Origin: a virus | Virus record (IMG/VR): IMGVR_UViG_3300044846_004757 | Coordinates: 1-40,357 of that record | Direction: 5' to 3' (one strand) | Length of the DNA: 40,357 nt | Part shown: positions 15,030 through 24,790 of the stretch, piece by piece | Numbering within the stretch: the first letter of the stretch is position 1 | How the letters are laid out: each line of letters begins with the position of its first letter | Notes under the pieces: generated by a model | Database searches by the model: none | The model's input: only the letters and a program-made list of their open reading frames with translations | Told to the model about the DNA's origin: nothing | Translations under genes and position numbers: made by a program

Positions 15030-16804
15030 AAGCACCAGTTATAATTAAGTTAAATGGTACAATAATCACAGGCGATATAGATGGTATAGACAGTTTTAAT
15101 ATTACTTATCGACAAAGTGATGATGAAGGAATCTTAATAAAATCTTATAGTGCTGAGCTTACTTTTTATGATGATGGATATGATATTATAAAAACGGAGT
15201 TGATTGATAATGCAAATGGTTTTATAAATAAAATAACAGCTGAAGTTTATGATGAATGTTGTGGAAGGCTTGTTTTTAAAGGTGTTATACGAGGCGACTC
15301 ATTAGATTGGTGTGAGCCTGAATGTTGGGTTACTTGTCAAATAGTTGAAGAAAAGCCCGAATTAAGTTGCATACAGTCAACTCTTATTTATGATGGTCTT
15401 TTAAATGTAGAACAGAAAAAAGTAAGATACTGCGTTGAGATGCGACCTCAGTTTATTGTAGAGATACTTTTAGCTGTTTTTTCTATTGTTAATTCAGTTA
15501 TATACCTTATTCTTTTACCATTATCATTAGCTGTTATTGTAATTCAAAGCTTGCTATATGGTCTTTGTTCTCTTTTTTGCGTAATTCCTCTAACTGGATG
15601 CACCCAAGAAACATGTAACGATGGGGTATGGACGAATCCTGATAATGCTTTTAGTGAAATATCAGGTTGGCTTGATGGCTTTCAAAATAGACTTATTCAA
15701 TGTCAGTGGTATCATCCAACTGCGCTTGTAAGAGACTACATTAAAAACGTTTGTGATAAATGTGGTTTAACTTTTAAAAGCTCAATACTTAACGATTCTT
15801 CATCACCTTATTACAATCTTTTGCTTTTTTCAGCCCCAGTTCGCAGAGGATATAAGCCTGAAGAAACAAATGGTCTTTTAATTTCAGAAAACCTACCTAT
15901 TGAAACACTTGATTCACTGATGCAAAGACATCTCAAGCCACTTTTTAATGCAAGGTATTGGATAATCAATGGAGAGTTCATATTTGAAAGGAAAGACTAT
16001 TTTGCAAATTCAAGCACATGGATTGACTCCGAACAACTTTTGCTTAATGGAAAAATATTAGAAAATAAAATTTGTTTTTCATGGATTGATTATAAAAAAT
16101 ATGCTTATGGTAGATATACTTATTTGCAAGATGGCTCAGATATACTTGCTTATGAGGCGGCGAATCGTTTTAACACTATTGTAGAATGGAATAACCCTCC
16201 ATCTGAAGCGCAATCAGGGTATCTTGATAAACAGTTTCTTTCGGGTATAGCAAGATTTAGAGATGATTGGGCTGGTTATGAAGCAACAGGATTTGGTGGT
16301 TTTGTTAATGTGGCACTTGGCAATGCGCTTGAAAATTCAAAAAACTTGCTTTTAATGTCTCAACACACAGCTTTTAACTATAAGTTTTTAATTTGGGATT
16401 CATCATCATCAATAGATGAGGCAAGAATTGAAAGAGGCTATTCAAATTCTTTTACAGGTGGAATCGTTAGAGAAAATGTTTTTTATAATATTGGAGATGT
16501 AGAGATAATTGAGGAAGATTACCCTCTTCCTGATGATAAGTTATTCAACTATCCAATGTGGTTTAATGAAAACAATGCAAATAATCTTTACACTTTATTT
16601 CATTATATTGATAACCCAAGGTCTCCAGGTGTTAAGTTGTTTAATTTCAATTTCACTTTTGAGTTTGATTGTGCTGAGTTTGATAGTTTAGATTTTTCAA
16701 AAAACATTCGTTTAAGGGTTGGAAATAACATTAAATTTGGAGAGGTGAAAGAATTGACTGTTGATTTTATGAAAAGGACTATTTCTGTAAACGGCATCGT
16801 TTAA
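15026..16804 (+). CDS. Putative distal tail protein
   Basis: 592 residues, directly after the tape measure with an ATGA overlap, where distal tail and baseplate proteins usually lie. The N-terminal 120 residues are beta-rich. Residues about 145-185 are strongly hydrophobic (VEILLAVFSIVNSVIYLILL), unusual for a virion protein and possibly a membrane-interacting segment. Cys pairs (DECCGR; CEPECW; CTQETC) are frequent. The C-terminal half is Tyr/Asn-rich. I cannot place it in a named family. Confidence 0.6.
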   Translation: MKAPVIIKLNGTIITGDIDGIDSFNITYRQSDDEGILIKSYSAELTFYDDGYDIIKTELIDNANGFINKITAEVYDECCGRLVFKGVIRGDSLDWCEPECWVTCQIVEEKPELSCIQSTLIYDGLLNVEQKKVRYCVEMRPQFIVEILLAVFSIVNSVIYLILLPLSLAVIVIQSLLYGLCSLFCVIPLTGCTQETCNDGVWTNPDNAFSEISGWLDGFQNRLIQCQWYHPTALVRDYIKNVCDKCGLTFKSSILNDSSSPYYNLLLFSAPVRRGYKPEETNGLLISENLPIETLDSLMQRHLKPLFNARYWIINGEFIFERKDYFANSSTWIDSEQLLLNGKILENKICFSWIDYKKYAYGRYTYLQDGSDILAYEAANRFNTIVEWNNPPSEAQSGYLDKQFLSGIARFRDDWAGYEATGFGGFVNVALGNALENSKNLLLMSQHTAFNYKFLIWDSSSSIDEARIERGYSNSFTGGIVRENVFYNIGDVEIIEEDYPLPDDKLFNYPMWFNENNANNLYTLFHYIDNPRSPGVKLFNFNFTFEFDCAEFDSLDFSKNIRLRVGNNIKFGEVKELTVDFMKRTISVNGIV

Positions 16805-16819
16805 TAAAAAAGCAAGAAA

Positions 16820-19800
16820 ATGAGCATACATAGGTTTGTACTTACAGATGGATTGAACCCAGTAGAATCAGGATTGAATAATGGATTATTATGTAACTGT
16901 TCTTTTTGTCAAAATCCAGTTTTGACCTTTGTAAATCAACACAATACTCCTCTTACACTAACAAATGTAATTATTGATACAGCATCTTTTGGTGATGGTG
17001 TGGCTGTTTACCTATGGGAGATTAATGGGAATCCTATATCATATCCATATACTGTTTTTGAAGGGCAGTCTATTCAAATAGAATTTGAGGTCTGTTATAA
17101 TTATCAACCTACCTCAGCTTTTTCAATAACCTTAGTTACAGCAGAGCATAATAGCGACCAAGCTTATGAATTTGATACTGAATGTCTTGATATTGATGAT
17201 TTTTTTTCTCAATTAGTTGTTTTTTTCGGAAGTGTTCCAGCTGATACAACAGCAAGTCAAACTATTCAGTTCACCAATAACTCAATGGCTCCCTATGTTG
17301 TTGCTGTTGATTTTGAAGGTTGTGGAGCAGTTGGACTTGCAATGGTTCCAAGTGAGGTTACGGTGCAACCTGGTCAAACAGTAGATTTAGATTTTGAATG
17401 GACACCACCAAATGAAGGTCAAACATTAAATTGCGCTGGTTATTCTTGTACTACGGCATTATTATTTAATGGAACATCAACAGCAGCTCCTTTAATCCAT
17501 AGATTAGAAATAGTAGATGGTGGGTTAAATCCCAATGGCACTAATTACCTTAATTGTTGTGTAGCTTATCAAAACACATTTGTAACATTCCAAAACACAC
17601 ACAATACACCTGTAACTTTAAATGACTTTTTTATAGTTGATGCAGGAAGTGGTGTGAATGTTTCATTTGTTGCTCTTTCAGGACAGCCACCATCATTTCC
17701 AACAATAAACCCTGGAGAAACGATTGTATTTGAGTTTTCGGTTGGTTGGGACACAGTAACAAGCCCATTGTCTTCTTGGACTTTCCAATTAGACACAATT
17801 GAGCATGGTAATGAAGCTATATACACATTTGCAATGGAGTGTGTTGATTTATCTTCATTATTTAGTTCTACTTCATTTGACTTTTCAAATACAGTTGTAA
17901 ACTCTACAAATACCAAGTCTGTTACCGTAAACAACATAACAATTGGTGAATTAGACATAAACATAGATACAAGTGGATGTGGTTCTCCTGACCCTGAACA
18001 ATTTCCATACCCATCAATAATACCACAAGGTGAAATTGGAACCATGACTTTAACGTGGTCGCCAACTAACGTTAGTGATTCTGTTTCTTGCGCTCCATCT
18101 TGGTGTACTGTTGATTTTAGTATTACGGGAGATGTTTTTGAAGAGCCATGTGAATGTCTTTGTTGCTTAGATATTGAAATACGCACAGAGGGGAACTATT
18201 TGCCTCCTCAAACTGGATTTTGCGATACAACTCTTTTGTATCAAACAGCAAGTATCTTAGAGCAAAAGACTGTTGTTTTTAAGATGAAGTATGATGTTGG
18301 TTTGGTAACTGGATGGAGTATTCAGTTTAATCCTTCATTATTTAGCTTTACTTGCTCAGAGGAGTTTGATGGAACTACTGATTTCCCTACAAAATATTAC
18401 ATTCAATATTTATCAGGAGCGCATCCTGATGGAGTTGCTCAGACAATGAGTTTTGTTGGCGCAGGGATGAATGCTTTGAATTTAAAGAACTGGCAAGTAT
18501 TTTTTAGACCTGTAAATGCTATAAACGGCACATTCAATATTGAGTTTACGTTTTATATGCTTCAGGACTATGAAGGGTTTATCACAAATATGACTTGGTC
18601 TAACTTAAACAAGTTTAAAAGGTCTACTATATCATCTCCTACTGATTGGCTAAATACTTTCCAATCAGTATACAACATTAAAGATAAATTTCTTCAGGCC
18701 GCTTTCTTACTTAATGACCCAGCTACTCTTGTAGACGGCTCTATTTTCAAGTGTGTTACTTACACTTGCTCAAATTATGCAGCAAGATTTTATAACAAAA
18801 GCTTAGGAGATAGCCCATCTGAATTTTTAAATCCTTCATTTACCTTATATAGAAATGGCATTGCTGTTTCTAATTTTTCAACTTTACAGAATACGCAAAT
18901 CAAATTTGAAGTTGATATACCTGCTTTTTATGGTAACTCTGCTTCCGTTGTAATCTTTCATCTTTTTAACGCAAGCAGTGAAGATAACAATGTTGATTTT
19001 TTAAATTCATCGGACACATCAAGAACAAGGGTATTTACACTTACTGGAACAGGGGTTTTAGATAATCATTTTATAAGACCATCAACATTTGCAAGTGGTA
19101 GCGGAAGTTGTACTTGCACTATGTATGTGGACACAGGTCTAAACCTAACTGATAAATATAGAGTTGCTGCTATTGTTTATGGTTCAGCTGGAACGATGGT
19201 AAACACATTTATATCTCAAGAAATAAGTGTTACCAATTTTCCAACGAGAGATTGCGATTGCAAGCCTGAAACCACATCAGAATTTGGTCAATATTGGCAA
19301 TTGCATCAAGAGGATTGCTTTATGCCTGTTGGAAAAGAAAGAATAAATCATCGAGTTACTGTTACTTCAGGTGATTTTATCATTTGTATGCGCGACTTGG
19401 GTATTACAATGACCGATTGGAGAAGTCAATTAACATCTGTTAAATTAAACATTTACAAGAGAAAGCAAAACTTCCCAACCAATAGTCAAACTACATTTTT
19501 CCAATACGCAAGCTATCAATCAGTAAGAAACCCTGGCTTCTTCGGTGGATTTAATAACTTAGGTGGAATAGGAAGTTTAGATTCGGGTGGAATTGTAGTT
19601 CAGGATTCAGGGGCTAATGAAGTAGATATTTTTATAAATAACATAAGAGTTCCTTGGGAGAATAATTTGTTTTCGGGTTCTTCAGGTCAGGTATTGGTTG
19701 CAAACAACATATCTTACATGCTAAGAACACCTGCTGGTGCTCTTTCTGCTTCCTATGTTTCTACTAATAATATTCTTGAATCATGGATTGGCAAAGATAT

Positions 19801-20692
19801 TTATTTTGAATATGTTTTTTCCTTTGATTTAGAACCTCAAGTTGGTGAAACATTCATTTGGAATGTCGTTAAGGCTTATAAAGTAAACGCGATTGACTTT
19901 GAGCCAGCTAACTCAGGATTTGACCAAGTAATTACTGATGTTACAATTGAAGGCATAGACCCAGCTACGGGAATTTATGTTCCTATTGAAGAGCCAATAT
20001 GCTATTCGGATTATGAAAGTATAAAGTTGACTTATCAAGCAAACAGAGAAGGTAACTTCATATTCTTTATGGAACCTGAGCCTTTTGGCAAACCTTATCT
20101 GATTGAAAATGATGAAACTTTTAGTCCTGCGTTGATGGCACAGCAAAGTAATCCTATTGTAATATCAATGGACACTTCTTTTGACCCCGTGACATTTACA
20201 GCATCGGTTATTTTAGATTCACAACAATTAGTAAATAACAAAAAATATCTTTTCTGCGGATACATTAGCTTCCCTGATGCTGCTGCTATTTGTGAGTATT
20301 TTTTGTTACACCTTGACCATGTTGGCTCAGGAATAACTATGGCTCCTTTGACAACAGGAGATACATTCCAATTGATATTTAATAATTCAGGCTTAAATAG
20401 ATATAGATACGGAACTTCTCAAAGCGGAGAAACAACATTCCCTGTCCCTGGAGATACATACGTGTTTGAATATTCATTTAATGTTCCAACGACACGAATT
20501 ATGAATGTGTGGCTGGGTCAATGGAGTTTTTCAGGTGCTCCACAGGTAATTCTACCAATTGGCTCAACATCAGGAAGCGTTAGTTTTGTTTGGGGTGCAT
20601 CAATAAACGGAGAATGGACTGTTCAAATTACAACTGGAACTGATATGACTGCTATTGGAAGCTTTAAAATTGGAAACGCTTTGTGTCCATAA
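16820..20692 (+). CDS. Large tail/fibre protein with repeated ASH-like domains
   Basis: 1290 residues. Residues about 4-215 and 226-435 are a tandem duplication, each beginning HR(F/L).(L/I).DG.LNP and containing FVNQHNTPLTLTN / FQNTHNTPVTLND. Within each copy the second part (TIQFTNNSMAPYVVAVDFEG; VTVQPGQTVDLDFEWTP) resembles ASPM-SPD2-Hydin (choice-of-anchor D) immunoglobulin-like folds. Cys clusters (CNCSFC; CECLCCLD) occur at domain joins. The rest is long beta-rich, Asn/Thr/Ser-rich sequence typical of fibres. Likely a receptor-binding or tail-tip structure; exact role inferred from position. Confidence 0.65.
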   Translation: MSIHRFVLTDGLNPVESGLNNGLLCNCSFCQNPVLTFVNQHNTPLTLTNVIIDTASFGDGVAVYLWEINGNPISYPYTVFEGQSIQIEFEVCYNYQPTSAFSITLVTAEHNSDQAYEFDTECLDIDDFFSQLVVFFGSVPADTTASQTIQFTNNSMAPYVVAVDFEGCGAVGLAMVPSEVTVQPGQTVDLDFEWTPPNEGQTLNCAGYSCTTALLFNGTSTAAPLIHRLEIVDGGLNPNGTNYLNCCVAYQNTFVTFQNTHNTPVTLNDFFIVDAGSGVNVSFVALSGQPPSFPTINPGETIVFEFSVGWDTVTSPLSSWTFQLDTIEHGNEAIYTFAMECVDLSSLFSSTSFDFSNTVVNSTNTKSVTVNNITIGELDINIDTSGCGSPDPEQFPYPSIIPQGEIGTMTLTWSPTNVSDSVSCAPSWCTVDFSITGDVFEEPCECLCCLDIEIRTEGNYLPPQTGFCDTTLLYQTASILEQKTVVFKMKYDVGLVTGWSIQFNPSLFSFTCSEEFDGTTDFPTKYYIQYLSGAHPDGVAQTMSFVGAGMNALNLKNWQVFFRPVNAINGTFNIEFTFYMLQDYEGFITNMTWSNLNKFKRSTISSPTDWLNTFQSVYNIKDKFLQAAFLLNDPATLVDGSIFKCVTYTCSNYAARFYNKSLGDSPSEFLNPSFTLYRNGIAVSNFSTLQNTQIKFEVDIPAFYGNSASVVIFHLFNASSEDNNVDFLNSSDTSRTRVFTLTGTGVLDNHFIRPSTFASGSGSCTCTMYVDTGLNLTDKYRVAAIVYGSAGTMVNTFISQEISVTNFPTRDCDCKPETTSEFGQYWQLHQEDCFMPVGKERINHRVTVTSGDFIICMRDLGITMTDWRSQLTSVKLNIYKRKQNFPTNSQTTFFQYASYQSVRNPGFFGGFNNLGGIGSLDSGGIVVQDSGANEVDIFINNIRVPWENNLFSGSSGQVLVANNISYMLRTPAGALSASYVSTNNILESWIGKDIYFEYVFSFDLEPQVGETFIWNVVKAYKVNAIDFEPANSGFDQVITDVTIEGIDPATGIYVPIEEPICYSDYESIKLTYQANREGNFIFFMEPEPFGKPYLIENDETFSPALMAQQSNPIVISMDTSFDPVTFTASVILDSQQLVNNKKYLFCGYISFPDAAAICEYFLLHLDHVGSGITMAPLTTGDTFQLIFNNSGLNRYRYGTSQSGETTFPVPGDTYVFEYSFNVPTTRIMNVWLGQWSFSGAPQVILPIGSTSGSVSFVWGASINGEWTVQITTGTDMTAIGSFKIGNALCP

Positions 20693-20710
20693 AACAATTA
20701 TCTTTGAAAT

Positions 20711-21778
20711 ATGCTACTTTTTAATAGTTACAGCGAAAAAAAGGCTATATTTTGTGATGCAACAGAGATTTGCTATTATGACGACCCAAATTCAAGAATT
20801 TATTGCCATGAAATCAACTCGGTGTGTGGTTTTTGTGGTAAATTGATAGTCACAAATGGACTTGTTCTTTGTGATGCTTCAGATTCTTGGAATTGCAATC
20901 TCTGTGGAAACGACTTGCCTTTTTGGATTCCGTATCAACAGAATGATACGATAGATTTTCAATTCCATCAGCCTTACAACATGTCAGTAATGGATTGTGT
21001 TCATGGTTGGTATCCTGAAAATCTAATAACTCCAGCAAATGACAATGCTCTTGCTTCTTTTGAAATATTGACCTGTTGCGATGATGAACCTCTTCCTATA
21101 ACAGAGGAGATGATTGATGTTATTGCTCCTTTTCAGTATGTTGGAGAACACATAACATACGACTATTCGGGCAATCAAACGATTACTCCAATTCAAATGA
21201 TTCGATTCAATCTAAATGCTATTAGGTTGTATTTGCAACAGGAAGGATTGGAAGATTGTTTTTATTTCAAATTCAGCTTTTCAGGAAACAATCTTTGTCT
21301 TGGTGCATCTACTAATGTGCAGTTTTTTTACTCAGAGCCTTTCAAATTTGTAGATTGCGCTGATAAAAACGCAAGCCAAGTAATTGAATCAGAATATCCA
21401 AAAGATGACTGTTTCAAAATGTATTATGGAAGTGATTTTACAGCAGGATATGGAACGCCATTCCAATATTCAAACAGAATCAGAGTGCCTGGTTATTTTG
21501 AGCAAACAAACTTCTCTATTACAAAAGAAATCATAAACACCTCTTTGAGAACTGTTATGACTCAAAAAGGTGAAATTTGGCAATTAAGAACTCACCACTT
21601 GCCTGAATCTTTTGTCAGAAATTTAGTAAGTATTTTATCGGGTAAAAATGTATATGTTAATGGCATAGAATACCAAGTTCAAGGTGACATAAACAAAAAC
21701 AATGAGACTGGCTCACAATGGTATTTAGAAGTTAATTTTGAAAAAATTGATTGTAATAAATCACTCTCTTGCACATGA
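20711..21778 (+). CDS. Cys-rich putative virion protein
   Basis: 355 residues. Within the first 85 residues are CDATEICYY, CGFCGKL, CDASDSWNCNLCG, resembling zinc-ribbon or disulphide knuckles. The remainder is beta-rich and aromatic. It lies 18 bases after the fibre gene and its TGA overlaps the portal ATG (21775-21778). A TATCTTTG box at 20699-20706 is too close to the ATG to be a normal promoter. Function not recognised; tail or adaptor protein likely by position. Confidence 0.6.
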   Translation: MLLFNSYSEKKAIFCDATEICYYDDPNSRIYCHEINSVCGFCGKLIVTNGLVLCDASDSWNCNLCGNDLPFWIPYQQNDTIDFQFHQPYNMSVMDCVHGWYPENLITPANDNALASFEILTCCDDEPLPITEEMIDVIAPFQYVGEHITYDYSGNQTITPIQMIRFNLNAIRLYLQQEGLEDCFYFKFSFSGNNLCLGASTNVQFFYSEPFKFVDCADKNASQVIESEYPKDDCFKMYYGSDFTAGYGTPFQYSNRIRVPGYFEQTNFSITKEIINTSLRTVMTQKGEIWQLRTHHLPESFVRNLVSILSGKNVYVNGIEYQVQGDINKNNETGSQWYLEVNFEKIDCNKSLSCT

Positions 21779-23523
21779 TAAACATTGAAGATATAAATAT
21801 AATTCTTACGGATAAAAAGTATCGCCCTGATTACTACCACGAGTGGTATGATGTGCGCGAGACAATGTTCGTACATACTCGCGGTAAAAAGCCAGGGAAG
21901 ATATTGACTGAGCGCAGACCCAATGAAGACCCTGAGATAAAGAAATATCGCGAGATGATATATGAGCCAATCACAAAAGGCTCTATTCAAAAGGCTATTG
22001 ATAAGCTTTATCGCATATTCCAAAACGCAAACTTCTCAATCCAAGTCAGCGATGAGCTGAATGCTTATTTGAGTACGGTTAAGTTCAATGAGAACTTCTT
22101 CTACTCATACATTCAAAAGTTTGTTGTTCCGCGCATGATTGAAGACCCTAATGGTTGGATTGTGTGGATTCCAGTAGGTGAAGGCCTTACAAATCCATCT
22201 GTCAAAGTTGATGTCGAGCCTTTGATTATCTCTACGGAGCAAATCAAATACCTTGATAAAAATCACATCACTTGGCTTGATGACAAAGAAAAAAGTCGCA
22301 TTAAAAAGTCAAATAAATTTGTAAATGAGGGTCTTGTTTACTACACTTTGACTGATACAGGGTTTTACAAGCACATTCAATTTGGTGATGACCGCAAACT
22401 TCAGTTTGAAATAATTCCTATTTACATGCACAACATTGGCAAAGTGCCTGGTTGTGTGCTTGGTGGTGACTTGACTCCTGAGAAGTACTTTGAGAGTTAC
22501 TTTAGTGCGTTTGTGCCTTTTGCAAACGAGGCTATTCGTCAATACTCTGATTGGCAAGGCGTTATGACTACATCAGCGTTCCCATATCGCGAAGAAGTTG
22601 GTGAGACTTGTGATGCGAAGGGATGCCGCGATGGTATCATTTACGATTCAGAGAACGAAGAGCATGACATGTGCCGCAGATGTAATGGAACAGGACGCAT
22701 AGTATCTCGTTCACCTTATGGTGTGTTTATCAGAGAGAAAGGCAATGCTGCATTTACGGGTGAATCAGGAAGCGACCCTCTTGTTCGATTTATCAGTCCG
22801 CCCGTTGACATTATTCAGTATTCAGGTGATGCTTGGCAAACTTTGCTTAAAAAGGCTGAGGATGCTTTGCACTTAAATATGATTGATGAGGCACAGAGTG
22901 GTGTAGCTAAGATTATTGACAGAGAGGATTCATTTGCTCAGCTCACTAAGATTAGCAACAACATATTTGATGAAATCATTTACAAGTCGCTTGTCTATGT
23001 TGAGGCTTATCGCAATGTAACAAACCCACAGGCTCCTAACATCATCAAGCCTATTTCATTCTCAATGAAGACTGAATGGGATTTGATGCAAGAGATTATA
23101 AACCTAACTGACCGTAACGCTCCTGTTTCTTTCCTTATTGAGACAACAAAAGATTTGGCTCGTAAGCGTTTCAGCGGAAATAAAGCTGTGTCTCGCATGG
23201 TTGAGGTTTTGGTTAGTTACGACCCAATTTATACCATCAGCGCAAAGGATAAGATTAGCATGATGCAAGCTGGCATTATCGAGAAGGAAGATGTGATGAA
23301 ATCGCTTCATGCTTATAAAGCTTTGTCATCAATTGTTGCTTCAAATGGAACAATAGTTCTTGAGCAGCCACTTCCTGATATTTTTGCTATGATTGACGCT
23401 TATCTTGCGCCAATGATTGCTGAAAGTGAAGATGAATCAAATGACATGGAGGATGAGTTAAATGACAATAGTGTTGATAGCTCAGATACTATGGAAAGAC
23501 CAATGAATAACAGTGCTTTGTAA
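21775..23523 (+). CDS. Portal protein
   Basis: 582 residues from ATG 21775, overlapping the preceding TGA. Portal-like layout: helical N-terminus, a central beta/alpha body (EIIPIYMHNIGKVPGCVLGG) and a long helical stem then acidic C-terminus (ESEDESNDMEDELND). Residues about 279-303 hold CDAKGC...CRRCNGTGR, a DnaJ-type zinc finger that in my experience recurs in portals of Bacteroidota phages. Portals form the dodecameric channel at one capsid vertex. It is followed by a small protein, scaffold and capsid, supporting the call. Confidence 0.8.
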   Translation: MINIEDINIILTDKKYRPDYYHEWYDVRETMFVHTRGKKPGKILTERRPNEDPEIKKYREMIYEPITKGSIQKAIDKLYRIFQNANFSIQVSDELNAYLSTVKFNENFFYSYIQKFVVPRMIEDPNGWIVWIPVGEGLTNPSVKVDVEPLIISTEQIKYLDKNHITWLDDKEKSRIKKSNKFVNEGLVYYTLTDTGFYKHIQFGDDRKLQFEIIPIYMHNIGKVPGCVLGGDLTPEKYFESYFSAFVPFANEAIRQYSDWQGVMTTSAFPYREEVGETCDAKGCRDGIIYDSENEEHDMCRRCNGTGRIVSRSPYGVFIREKGNAAFTGESGSDPLVRFISPPVDIIQYSGDAWQTLLKKAEDALHLNMIDEAQSGVAKIIDREDSFAQLTKISNNIFDEIIYKSLVYVEAYRNVTNPQAPNIIKPISFSMKTEWDLMQEIINLTDRNAPVSFLIETTKDLARKRFSGNKAVSRMVEVLVSYDPIYTISAKDKISMMQAGIIEKEDVMKSLHAYKALSSIVASNGTIVLEQPLPDIFAMIDAYLAPMIAESEDESNDMEDELNDNSVDSSDTMERPMNNSAL

Positions 23524-23547
23524 CCAAACAACAATCAATTATATTTG
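23517..23547 (+). promoter_or_regulatory. Bacteroidota-type promoter for the head genes
   Basis: TTTG (23517-23520), exactly 19 bases, then TATATTTG (23540-23547): a full match to the -33/-7 consensus. It overlaps the portal stop and lies 14 bases before the next ATG (23562). Confidence 0.75.
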
Positions 23548-23561
23548 TAAAAAATTAAACA

Positions 23562-23822
23562 ATGAACAAGATTAAAGTTTTAAACGTCAAGACAGGCAAG
23601 GTGTCTATTATGACCAAGTTTGCTGTTGACCAACTTAAAAAGGGTGGTCACTTTAACAATTTTGAGATTCTATCAGATAAACCTACAACCGCCCCTGCCA
23701 AGCCTAAGCCAGTAGTGAATGAAGAAGTAGTAGAAGAAGAAACCTTCGTAGATAGTGGTGAAGAAGCTAATGACGAGCCATCAGAAACAAAGCGTACATA
23801 CCGTAAACGTAAAGAACAATAA
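23562..23822 (+). CDS. Small head-region protein
   Basis: 86 residues. A basic beta-like N-terminus (MNKIKVLNVKTGKVSIMTKF) leads to a Pro/Ala linker, an acidic stretch (EEVVEEETFVDSGEE) and a basic end (KRTYRKRKEQ). Such bipolar proteins between portal and scaffold may be capsid accessory proteins. It starts directly after a good promoter. Confidence 0.65.
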   Translation: MNKIKVLNVKTGKVSIMTKFAVDQLKKGGHFNNFEILSDKPTTAPAKPKPVVNEEVVEEETFVDSGEEANDEPSETKRTYRKRKEQ

Positions 23823-23827
23823 CAACT

Positions 23828-24634
23828 ATGAAAAACATTGAATCATTTTTGAAGAAGCTTGGTGTACCATCAAGCACTATTGCTAAGTTAAGCAGTGAAG
23901 AGGAAATTGACGTAGAACCTTTTGTAAATGGATTTAAGTCATCTATGCAGGATGTTTTCTCCAACGACCCATCCTTTATCCAACCAATCAAAGACGAGGT
24001 TAGAGGAACTGAGCTTTCTAAGATTGAGCATAAGGTTAAAAAGACTTTTGGCTTGTCTCCTGAAGAGATTAAGGACAAAAAGTTTGATGAAATCATTGGC
24101 CTTGCTTATGAAAAGATGAAAAACATACCACCACATGGCGCTGAAGAGCTTCAGAACAAACTTATGGAGCTTACAAAGGAGAATAAGCGTCTTGTGGAGG
24201 AGGTTATTCCCGCAAAGGAATCTGAATCGCAGAACGCTATTAAGCAATACAAAAAATCTAATCTTTTGCGCTCTACTTTGTCAAAGCGTGATTTGATTGT
24301 CAAGGCAGATGCTATTTTACCTGCTGTTGAGAGCTTTTTATCGTCAAAATATGACTATGATGTGCTTGATAATGGTGAAATTGATGTAAAAACCAAAAAT
24401 GGTTTAAAACCTTTGAACCAAGATGGCACAAAATCACTTACCTTTGACGAGTTGATTGATAATCACTTATCAGAATTGCAGGTGATTAAACAATCAAACG
24501 CAGGAGCATCAGCTGCACCTGCAAAACCAAATGTAGTAAGTAGTGAATCACCAAAATTCAACTTGCCACACTTGGAAAAAGCACAAGCCAACGCTGAGCG
24601 TCTTTCTTCAATGAAGACTTTCGGCAAGGAATAA
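23828..24634 (+). CDS. Putative capsid scaffolding protein
   Basis: 268 residues, acidic, largely helical. A coiled-coil segment (EELQNKLMELTKENKRLVEE, about residues 104-123) and an Ala/Pro-rich linker near 225 are followed by a C-terminal basic/helical end. This composition and its place between portal and major capsid protein fit a scaffold, which assembles the procapsid and then leaves it. No protease domain is visible. Assignment by position and composition. Confidence 0.7.
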   Translation: MKNIESFLKKLGVPSSTIAKLSSEEEIDVEPFVNGFKSSMQDVFSNDPSFIQPIKDEVRGTELSKIEHKVKKTFGLSPEEIKDKKFDEIIGLAYEKMKNIPPHGAEELQNKLMELTKENKRLVEEVIPAKESESQNAIKQYKKSNLLRSTLSKRDLIVKADAILPAVESFLSSKYDYDVLDNGEIDVKTKNGLKPLNQDGTKSLTFDELIDNHLSELQVIKQSNAGASAAPAKPNVVSSESPKFNLPHLEKAQANAERLSSMKTFGKE

Positions 24635-24638
24635 AACG

Positions 24639-24695
24639 GAGCGGAGGCTCTAACACTCGCACCCTGGGTTTTGCGCACCACAGCGCATCGGAGTG
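24639..24695 (+). ncRNA. Candidate structured RNA element before the capsid gene
   Basis: GC-rich for this genome. It can form GAGC/GCTC (24639-24642 with 24647-24650), then a closing stem CACTC/GAGTG (24654-24658 with 24691-24695) that encloses ACC-CTG-GGT (24661-24669) and TGCGC/GCGCA (24672-24676 with 24683-24687): a possible three-way junction. A terminator hairpin follows at once. Could regulate capsid expression or mark an RNA 3' end. Inference from pairing only. Confidence 0.45.
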
Positions 24696-24706
24696 AAATA
24701 AAATTC

Positions 24707-24749
24707 AGCTCATTCAATTGGATTTACTTCTATTGAGTGGGCTTTTTTT
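24707..24749 (+). terminator. Intrinsic terminator between scaffold and capsid
   Basis: A 12-pair stem with three G-U pairs (24707-24718 with 24732-24743), 13-base loop and a T7 run. It separates capsid expression from the genes upstream; partial read-through or a separate capsid promoter is implied. Confidence 0.75.
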
Positions 24750-24790
24750 ATGCTTCGGAAAATTTAATTAACTAATTTAAAAACAGAAAA

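Noticed and set aside
17569-18186. Leftward open frame of 205 codons
   Set aside because: Antisense shadow of the duplicated ASH domain gene, with no leader and no neighbouring leftward gene.
20699-20706. TATCTTTG as a promoter for the 355-aa gene
   Set aside because: It ends 4 bases before the ATG and has no -33 element at the right distance; the gene would be leaderless while lying 18 bases after an expressed gene.
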